From Advenella incenata (lineage in GTDB: Bacteria; Pseudomonadota; Gammaproteobacteria; Burkholderiales; Burkholderiaceae_B), in NCBI RefSeq assembly GCF_004217095.1, contig NZ_SHKO01000001.1, positions 2,406,234-2,470,233 on the forward strand: a stretch of DNA of 64,000 nt. The letters run 5' to 3'. The notes below the pieces were generated by a model. That model did not search any database, had not been told where the DNA came from, and was given only the letters and a program-made list of their open reading frames with translations. How positions within the stretch are numbered: the first letter of the stretch is position 1; every line of letters starts with the position of its first letter. Below, piece by piece: positions 58,352 to 64,000 of this stretch. A program made the translations under genes and the position numbers.

Positions 58352-59137
58352 ATGTGCATTATTTATCTGTCCATTGCCAAAGATCCCGACTGGCCACTTT
58401 ATATCGCCGCCAATCGTGACGAATTTCATGCCAGGCCAGCCCTGCCGGCCGCGCCGTGGGATGCCAATCCTGATATTTTCTCGGGACTGGATCTGAGCGG
58501 TGGCGGCACATGGCTGGCGATCAACAGAAATGGCCGCTTTGCGATGCTGACCAATTTTCGTGATCCTTCCGGCTTTATCCCCCAGGCCCCCACACGCGGC
58601 CTGCTGGTAAGCAATTTTGTAGACGGGGATACAACCGCCGGCGAATACGCCGCGCAGGTGTGGAAAACCGGCGATAGCTATAATGGCTTCAATCTGATCG
58701 TGGGCGATGTGAGCGAGGTTTACTACACCGGTAATAGACAGGACGCGCCACCGCAAAAGCTGGCGCATGGCAGCTATATTCTATCCAATCATCTGCTGGA
58801 CACGCCCTGGCCCAAGGCCGAACGCCTGCGTCGCGGCCTGGATGCGCTCACGCCCGACTGCTGTCCCGATGCCTTGCAACAGGTATTTGCGCTGCTTAAG
58901 GACACGACCCCTGCGCCCGACGACGCCTTACCCGACACCGGCATTCCGTTAGACCGCGAACGGCTGCTGAGCAGTCCTTTTATCATCAGCGAGAACTACG
59001 GCACCCGCTGCTCCTCCATTATTGCGGTCAATCGCAGCGGACAGGCCACCTTCAGCGAACTGACCTACGCGCCGGATGCCCGCGAAACCGGACGTCGTGA
59101 CTGGACCTTCTCCATGCACACCCCCTACCGCTACTGA
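58352..59137 (+). CDS. NRDE/TANGO2-family protein
   Basis: 261 residues. Cys2 immediately after the initiator Met and the NRDE motif (21-24) in LYIAANRDEFHARPA define the family, followed by GGGTWLAINRNGRFAMLTNFRDP. The fold resembles N-terminal nucleophile hydrolases; TANGO2 in animals is linked to lipid or haem handling, but the bacterial role is not established. It follows the PIN gene by 41 bases on the same strand. Confidence 0.85.
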   Translation: MCIIYLSIAKDPDWPLYIAANRDEFHARPALPAAPWDANPDIFSGLDLSGGGTWLAINRNGRFAMLTNFRDPSGFIPQAPTRGLLVSNFVDGDTTAGEYAAQVWKTGDSYNGFNLIVGDVSEVYYTGNRQDAPPQKLAHGSYILSNHLLDTPWPKAERLRRGLDALTPDCCPDALQQVFALLKDTTPAPDDALPDTGIPLDRERLLSSPFIISENYGTRCSSIIAVNRSGQATFSELTYAPDARETGRRDWTFSMHTPYRY

Positions 59138-59166
59138 TTGCGCAGTGCGTGACCATTCGAAGGTAC

Positions 59167-59185
59167 AATGAACGGATTGTTCATT
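59167..59185 (+). promoter_or_regulatory. Palindrome upstream of the LysR gene
   Basis: AATGAAC (59167-59173) and GTTCATT (59179-59185) form a 7-bp inverted repeat around GGATT, 25 bases before the LysR ATG. Dyads with a 5-base centre in this position are typical autoregulatory sites of LysR regulators. Confidence 0.5.
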
Positions 59186-59210
59186 CAACCAGACTCAAGA
59201 CGCACAAGCC

Positions 59211-60146
59211 ATGGATCGCTTCACCCAACTGGAAAGTTTTGTCGCAGTTGCCACGCTTGGCACCCTGTCGGCTGCCGCCAAGCAGCATGGCATCGCCCCT
59301 GCCATGATGGGACGGCGCATCGATGCGCTGGAAGAGCGCCTTGGGGTGAAATTGCTGATTCGCTCCACCCGCAAGCTGACCCTTACGCCTGAAGGCCACG
59401 CCTTTGTTGAAGAAGCCCAGCGCATCCTGAAGGATCTGGCAGAAACCGAGAGCCAGATTACACAGGGCAAGGTAAAAATTGCCGGCCCCTTGCGCCTGAC
59501 CGCGCCTGCCGGCTTCGGGCGACAGCACGTAGCGCCGCACATACCGGATTTTTGCCACCGCCATCCCGACATCCGAGTCACACTGGATCTGACCGACAGA
59601 ATCATCGATATGTTCGAAGAGCAATATGACTGCGCCATCCGCATCGGTGATCTGCCAGATTCCCAGTTGATCGCATTAAAGCTGGCCGAAAACCGACGGG
59701 TGGTGGTCGCCTCGCCTGCCTATTTGAAACGGCACGGCACACCCAAGACACCGGCGGATCTGGTCAAACACGAATGTCTGTCGTTCGGCCCGCAAGGCAG
59801 TCAGAGCAAGGGGTGGCTGTTCCGAGAAAAAGGCAGCAACCGCGCCTTCAAACCTGCCGGCCGGCTGGCCTGCTCTGATGGCAGTGTCCTGCACGAATGG
59901 GCATTGCATGGCTTTGGCCTGTCGTGGCGGTCCTTGTGGGAAGTGCAGGCCGACCTGAATGCCGGTCGCCTGGTCACGGTTCTGGACGATTATGCAACCT
60001 CGCCCAACGGGATCTATGCCGTATTGCCAAACCGCAAGCACCTGCCCCAGCGCACCCGCAGCTTTATCGATATGCTCAAGCAGCACTACGCTTCAGAGGG
60101 CTACTGGGATGCAATACACACCCCGCCCGCGGCGGCAATACTGTGA
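59211..60146 (+). CDS. LysR-family transcriptional regulator
   Basis: 311 residues. N-terminal winged helix-turn-helix (1-60: FTQLESFVAVATLGTLSAAAKQHGIAPAMMGRRIDALEERLG), a linker helix, and a periplasmic-binding-like effector domain (about 88-295) beginning GPLRLTAPAGFGRQHVAPHIPDF, as in the CrgA/AaeR-type subgroup. There is no divergent target gene: the neighbours are the NRDE gene upstream and a convergent ABC transporter downstream. Effector and regulon are unknown. Confidence 0.88.
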   Translation: MDRFTQLESFVAVATLGTLSAAAKQHGIAPAMMGRRIDALEERLGVKLLIRSTRKLTLTPEGHAFVEEAQRILKDLAETESQITQGKVKIAGPLRLTAPAGFGRQHVAPHIPDFCHRHPDIRVTLDLTDRIIDMFEEQYDCAIRIGDLPDSQLIALKLAENRRVVVASPAYLKRHGTPKTPADLVKHECLSFGPQGSQSKGWLFREKGSNRAFKPAGRLACSDGSVLHEWALHGFGLSWRSLWEVQADLNAGRLVTVLDDYATSPNGIYAVLPNRKHLPQRTRSFIDMLKQHYASEGYWDAIHTPPAAAIL

Positions 60147-60176
60147 AGAAGCGAGCGCACACAATGCGCCCGTTTG

Positions 60177-60983
60177 TTATTTACCTTCAGCCAATACGTC
60201 CTGTGGCAAATCGGTCGCGTGATATTTTTTGAAGATGGTATTTAACTGGCCGTTTTTCAAATTCTGGCGGATCAGTTCATTGATTTTTTCTTTCAATTGC
60301 TGGTTGTTGCGGGCGATGCCGATACCCATTTTCGAGGTCGACATCACAACCTTGATATCCAGAGCCTTGGCCGGATCCTTTTTATTGAGCGCGGCAATAA
60401 TGGAAGGCGCGGTCGAAAAAATATTTGCCTGTCCGCTGGTTATCGCGGTAATGGCTGTCGCATCGTTTTCAAAACGAACAATGTTGGTTCCTGGTGGTGC
60501 CAGCTTGGTGACGTTCTGATCATTGGTGGTGCCCCTGGCTGTGACCACTGTTTTTCCTGCCAGATCCTCCATCTGCTTGATGGGCGCATCCTTGGGCGCT
60601 CCTATCACAGACTGAATCACTGCGTAAGGTATTGAGAAATCAATTACCTTTGCGCGCTCTGGCGTGATCGACAAACTTGAAATCACAATGTCGGCCTTGT
60701 TGGTAAGCAGAAACGGAATGCGATTGGCCTGGGTAGTTGGGACAATTTGCAGCGTCACGCCCAGGTCCTTTGCCAACAGATTGGCCGTTTCAACGTCCGA
60801 ACCCACTTCCTTCATGGTTTCGCTTTTCATGCCATAAGGGGGCGCACTCAGATCGATGGCAACCCGCAGCACTTTTTGCTGCATGATCTGTTCCAGGGTA
60901 TTGGCACAGGCGGGGGCCGCTGTGCCCAGCAGTGCCGTGGCCAGAGTAATTGCCGCAAGCGCGGGTTTGAGCGAATAAGTCAT
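60177..60983 (-). CDS. Polar amino-acid ABC transporter substrate-binding protein
   Basis: 268 residues. Signal peptide (about 1-27, ending APACANT). Family 3 solute-binding fold: LRVAIDLSAPPYGM, SDVETANLLAKDLGVTLQIVPT, KADIVISSLSITPERAKVIDFSIPY and VVTARGTTNDQNV. Such proteins bind polar or charged amino acids or opine-like compounds. It is the last gene, in transcription order, of a four-gene importer read from about 63.3 kb. Confidence 0.88.
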   Translation of the reverse strand: MTYSLKPALAAITLATALLGTAAPACANTLEQIMQQKVLRVAIDLSAPPYGMKSETMKEVGSDVETANLLAKDLGVTLQIVPTTQANRIPFLLTNKADIVISSLSITPERAKVIDFSIPYAVIQSVIGAPKDAPIKQMEDLAGKTVVTARGTTNDQNVTKLAPPGTNIVRFENDATAITAITSGQANIFSTAPSIIAALNKKDPAKALDIKVVMSTSKMGIGIARNNQQLKEKINELIRQNLKNGQLNTIFKKYHATDLPQDVLAEGK

Positions 60984-61032
60984 TATTGTCTCCTGTGTGG
61001 AATATTGTTTTCTAACGAATCAACAAAAATAA

Positions 61033-61074
61033 AGGATGCGTTTTAATAAAAAGTACGTTTAATAAAAGATACGT
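61033..61074. repeat. Near-tandem repeat in the ATPase-to-binding-protein spacer
   Basis: Two close copies of TTTAATAAAA followed by a GTACG or GATACG variant stand in tandem upstream of the binding-protein gene. Probably a slippage duplication; function unknown. Confidence 0.4.
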
Positions 61075-61099
61075 TCAGCTTGCTTTGCCGCACGCCGGA

Positions 61100-61948
61100 T
61101 TACAGGCCGTTATCCAGGAAGTGCTTCAATTCAGGGGTCTGCGGATTGCGCAGCATATCCGGCCCACCCTGTTCATGGATTTTGCCCTGATACATATAAA
61201 CAATGCGATGTGCGACCTTCATGGCAAATGCCATTTCGTGCGTCACCAGCACCATCGTCATACCTTCACGCGCCAGTTTTTCAATGACACGCAGTACCTC
61301 TCCGGTTAGCTGGGGATCCAGCGCAGAAGTCACCTCATCAAACAGCATGAGTTTGGGCCCCATCGCCAATGAACGAGCAATCGCAACGCGTTGCTGCTGT
61401 CCGCCCGAGAGCTGCTCCGGGTACATCTGACTTTTCTCCGACAGGCCAACCTGCGCCAATACGGTTTGCGCGATTTCCTTGGCCTGGCTCTTGCCCATCT
61501 TCTTGACCGACGTTAGCGCAAGTGTGATATTGCGCTCTACGGTCAAATGCGGGAACAGGTTGTAGCTCTGGAAAACAATGCCGACATCCTGGCGCAGCAT
61601 CTTCAGGTCAGACTTGGGGATATCCGCACCAAAGGTATGCCCGCATACCGTCACCGACCCCTTATCGATCTGCTCCAGATGATCCATGCAGCGCAGCGCC
61701 GTACTCTTGCCCGATCCGCTCTGGCCGATAATGGCAATAATTTCACCGGGCTTGACGCTCAGATCGATTCCTTTGAGTACATGATTGTCGCCGAACCATT
61801 TATGTACATTGTCCAGGCGCACGATGTCGCCTGCTATCACCTGAGCATCGTGCGACAAGGGCTGCGCGCCAGCCGACACGTTGCCTGGCGAGACGGGTGC
61901 GCCGACAGGCAGATCGGCTACCGGTTGCTGCGTAGGCACTGAATTCAT
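61100..61948 (-). CDS. Polar amino-acid ABC transporter ATP-binding protein
   Basis: 282 residues. Walker A GQSGSGKSTALR, the Q-loop GIVFQSYNLFPHLTV, the signature QLSGGQQQRVAIARSLAM, Walker B LMLFDEVTSALDP and the switch VTHEMAFA; this is the HisP/GlnQ class. The first 35 residues (Pro/Ala/Gly-rich) extend beyond the usual start. Energises uptake through the two permeases upstream. Confidence 0.93.
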   Translation of the reverse strand: MNSVPTQQPVADLPVGAPVSPGNVSAGAQPLSHDAQVIAGDIVRLDNVHKWFGDNHVLKGIDLSVKPGEIIAIIGQSGSGKSTALRCMDHLEQIDKGSVTVCGHTFGADIPKSDLKMLRQDVGIVFQSYNLFPHLTVERNITLALTSVKKMGKSQAKEIAQTVLAQVGLSEKSQMYPEQLSGGQQQRVAIARSLAMGPKLMLFDEVTSALDPQLTGEVLRVIEKLAREGMTMVLVTHEMAFAMKVAHRIVYMYQGKIHEQGGPDMLRNPQTPELKHFLDNGL

Positions 61949-61975
61949 ATTGGCTCCTTTGTGTAATTTTGCATA

Positions 61976-62623
61976 TCAGCCGCGAGATACGTTCAGCTTG
62001 CGTTCAAGCTTCAGGCTCAGTCGCGACAGTGGATAACAAATAATGAAATACAAGACCGCGGCAAGCCCAAAGTACAGAAATGGCTGGAAGGTCGCGTTAT
62101 TGAGTATTTTCGCGTTATAGGACAGCTCGGCAAAACCGATTACCAACGAGGCGATCGAGGTATTCTTGACAATCTGCACCATAAAACCCACGGTCGGCGG
62201 CACGGCGATGCGCAATGCCTGCGGCAAAATAACCTGGAACATGCGCTGAATACGGCTCAAACCCAGGCACTCGGCCGCTTCCCACTGGTTTCTCGGCACA
62301 GATTGAATACAGCCTCGCCAGATTTCACCCAAAAATGCCGAGGACTGAATGGTTAGCGCCAGCACCGCTGCCGTCAGCGCAGGCACTGAGGTAAAGCCCA
62401 AAATGGTCGGGCCATAAAAACACACCCCCATGAGCACCAGCAGCGGTGTACCCTGAATGGCCTGAATATAGGTAAAGGCTGCGCCACGGACAATGGGATT
62501 GGCAGAAACGCGCATCAGTGCGATCATCAGCCCCACGGCACTGGCAAACACAAAGGTAAGCACGGACAGCACAAAGGTGCCCCAGGCGCCCTGCAACAGA
62601 AAAACCAGCTGTTCTTGATTCAT
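61976..62623 (-). CDS. Polar amino-acid ABC transporter permease 2
   Basis: 215 residues, HisM/HisQ class, with about five membrane helices. The coupling segment EAAECLGLSRIQRMFQVILPQALRIAVPPTVG is diagnostic. It follows the other permease by 16 bases and pairs with it. The specific substrate cannot be told from the sequence. Confidence 0.92.
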   Translation of the reverse strand: MNQEQLVFLLQGAWGTFVLSVLTFVFASAVGLMIALMRVSANPIVRGAAFTYIQAIQGTPLLVLMGVCFYGPTILGFTSVPALTAAVLALTIQSSAFLGEIWRGCIQSVPRNQWEAAECLGLSRIQRMFQVILPQALRIAVPPTVGFMVQIVKNTSIASLVIGFAELSYNAKILNNATFQPFLYFGLAAVLYFIICYPLSRLSLKLERKLNVSRG

Positions 62624-62639
62624 ATTTCAGCGCTCCGGT

Positions 62640-63323
62640 TCAAAGCAACGTGCCCAGGCGACGCCTGCGTACAAAAAGCAACTTGGCCAACATCCAGAAA
62701 ATAGCCCGAACCATCAGCGACATGGCCAGATAGATTCCCCAGAGAATGATAAAGACTTCGAAATTGCGGAACGTCATGGATTGCACCTGACCCGAAACGC
62801 CGAACAAATCTTCGGTCCCCACCGCTGAGAGCACACTGGTAACCAGCATGAGCAAAATGAACTGGCTGGTAAGCGCCGGGTATACACGCTCCAGGGCCGG
62901 CACCAGAATAATGTGCCAGTACACCTGCAAGGGAGATAACCCCAGGCACTCGCCTGCTTCCCGCTGGCTGCGCGGCACAGATTCGATCCCGGCCCGCACA
63001 ATCTCACAGGTATAAGCCGTGATATTGATGACAAGTGCAAGAATGGCGCCGACCAGAATCGGCATGGTCAGCCCCACGCTGGACATGCCGAAAATCAGAA
63101 AGTAGCTTTGGATGATCAGCGGCGTATTGCGAATCACCTCGACATAGGCGCCGACCGTTTTGCTTAACCACGAAATGGACGAGCTGCGAGCGACCGCGCA
63201 CATGACGCCAAGAATAAACCCGGCCAGCGTGGACCAGAACGACATGACAACCGTCGTACGTGCCCCTTCCAAGAAGAACTGCCAGTAGGCAAAGACAGAG
63301 CTGAAATCGAACTCATAAGTCAT
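62640..63323 (-). CDS. Polar amino-acid ABC transporter permease 1
   Basis: 227 residues, HisM/HisQ class. Coupling segment REAGECLGLSPLQVYWHIILVPALERVYPALTSQF, and VEVIRNTPLIIQSYFLIFG, are typical. It is the first gene of the transporter operon, and its promoter region contains two FadR-type operators shared with the divergent regulator at 63487. Confidence 0.92.
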   Translation of the reverse strand: MTYEFDFSSVFAYWQFFLEGARTTVVMSFWSTLAGFILGVMCAVARSSSISWLSKTVGAYVEVIRNTPLIIQSYFLIFGMSSVGLTMPILVGAILALVINITAYTCEIVRAGIESVPRSQREAGECLGLSPLQVYWHIILVPALERVYPALTSQFILLMLVTSVLSAVGTEDLFGVSGQVQSMTFRNFEVFIILWGIYLAMSLMVRAIFWMLAKLLFVRRRRLGTLL

Positions 63324-63375
63324 GTCTGACCCGCTTTTGACTGTGATAAAAGTAAGACATCCTACACGGACTAAT

Positions 63376-63386
63376 TGGTAAAACCA
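63376..63386. promoter_or_regulatory. FadR/GntR-type operator 1
   Basis: TGGTAAAACCA matches the TGGTNNNACCA consensus of FadR-subfamily GntR regulators. It lies between the divergent transporter and regulator genes; an 11-base near-identical partner starts 51 bases away. Confidence 0.75.
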
Positions 63387-63426
63387 CTTATAGAAAACCC
63401 TATAAAATGCATATTTACACCATAAT

Positions 63427-63437
63427 TGGTTTGACCA
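63427..63437. promoter_or_regulatory. FadR/GntR-type operator 2
   Basis: TGGTTTGACCA matches TGGTNNNACCA. The flanks are also shared with operator 1 (ATTGGT before and CACTTA after), so the two are true copies of one site. The centres are 51 bases apart. Confidence 0.75.
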
Positions 63438-63486
63438 CTTAAGTTGAATCCCCTATATTGGATTTAATTTGATTTCAATTGAAAAT

Positions 63487-64000
63487 ATGACTTCCGACGC
63501 ACCGTCCCCATCTCGCAAAATGGCGGCAAGAGCCTATCTGCAGACCGCTGCGCAATTGCGCACGGTTATTGCGAACCTGCACATCGGTGCAGGCGCCCGC
63601 CTGCCTTCGGAAAGAGAGCTTGCACAACAGTTAGGGGTGTCGCGGCCGACGCTGCGCGAGGCGCTGATCGTTCTGGAACTGCAGGATGAAGTTGAAATCC
63701 GAATCGGCTCGGGCATCTACGTAAAAAGCAGCACCGCACAAACCGAGTCAACGGCGCAGGCAGATCATGCCGGCGCCAACAAAGTGCCGCCTAGCGCACC
63801 CCAGCGTGACGCTCAGGCTCAAACAGATGAGGCTGCCGGCAGTCAACAAGCCGCTGCACAAGCTATGTCCGGCGATGATCCGGATAGCGCTCCCCTTCTT
63901 GCCCACGCCGCCTTAAGGCTGCACAGCATTGCCGAAGACAGCCCGAAAGAGGTAAACCAGATGCGCTATTTTCTGGAATCTGCGGTGGCTGCCGAAGCGG
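63487..64000 (+). CDS. GntR-family regulator, FadR subfamily (cut by the window end)
   Basis: About 171 residues visible, from ATG 63487 to the end of the window, with no stop. Winged helix: LPSERELAQQLGVSRPTLREALIVLELQDEVEIRIGSGIYV (about 40-80), the usual GntR signature. An unusually long Ala/Gln/Asp-rich linker (about 85-140) follows before the helical FCD effector domain begins with EVNQMRYFLESAVAAEA. It is divergent from the amino-acid transporter and probably represses it through the two operators. Confidence 0.88.
   Translation, partial: MTSDAPSPSRKMAARAYLQTAAQLRTVIANLHIGAGARLPSERELAQQLGVSRPTLREALIVLELQDEVEIRIGSGIYVKSSTAQTESTAQADHAGANKVPPSAPQRDAQAQTDEAAGSQQAAAQAMSGDDPDSAPLLAHAALRLHSIAEDSPKEVNQMRYFLESAVAAEA

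Overview
The window is a stretch of a betaproteobacterial chromosome, most likely Burkholderiales/Alcaligenaceae. The evidence is protein similarity and gene order: thrS-infC, rpmI-rplT-pheST-ihfA-merR, tig-clpP-clpX-lon, a urt plus ure nitrogen block with ureJ between ureA and ureB, and yhdP divergent from glnE. Base composition looks moderate, and a tetrathionate-forming thiosulfate dehydrogenase pair (tsdBA) is present. An Advenella-like organism would fit, but that is inference. I see no insertion sequence, prophage, CRISPR array, rRNA gene or confident tRNA gene.

Layout. 1-296: tail of an FMN-dependent alpha-hydroxy-acid oxidase. 765-5669 (minus): rpmI-rplT-pheS-pheT-ihfA-merR. 5997-9123 (minus): comM-like ATPase, ubiK and an 11-residue-repeat lipoprotein. 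9476-11082 (plus): glnK-amtB behind a sigma-54 promoter. 11539-15062 (minus): gshB-EIIA-ptsH-ptsI. 15111-17619 (minus): thrS-infC. In many relatives thrS-infC runs directly into rpmI-rplT; here about 9.4 kb of nitrogen, PTS and glutathione genes lies between infC and rpmI. 18049-19495 (plus): an OmpA-type lipoprotein and an unrecognised membrane-anchored Pro/Ala-rich protein. 19698-25720 (minus): tig-clpP-clpX-lon. 25982-26467: orphan membrane protein. 26663-28422 (minus): tsdBA. 28904-40727 (plus): urtABCDE-ureDAJBCEFG. 40783-47833 (minus): ArnT-like glycosyltransferase, sdaA, yhdP. 47926-51493 (plus): glnE, queH. 51735-53956 (minus): tonB-exbB-exbD behind a Fur-like box. 54386-57481 (minus): cold-shock protein and clpB. 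57666-60146 (plus): PIN protein, NRDE protein, LysR regulator. 60177-63323 (minus): polar amino-acid ABC transporter. 63487-64000: divergent GntR/FadR-type regulator, cut by the window end.

How it fits together. Nitrogen is the main theme: a PII protein and ammonium channel, urea uptake and hydrolysis, and the glutamine synthetase adenylyltransferase. glnK and urtA share an identical 19-base sigma-54 promoter core and a shared upstream motif, so urea scavenging and ammonium sensing are probably one NtrC regulon. A protein-quality-control theme (lon, clpXP, tig, clpB) carries recognisable sigma-32-like promoters. Translation genes show leader-type control: infC starts with ATC, and thrS has an intrinsic terminator 18 bases before its start codon.

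Most of the window is conserved core genome. The least explained items are the thrS leader, a multi-helix RNA structure after amtB, the hendecad lipoprotein beside glnK, and degenerate repeat patches in a few spacers.
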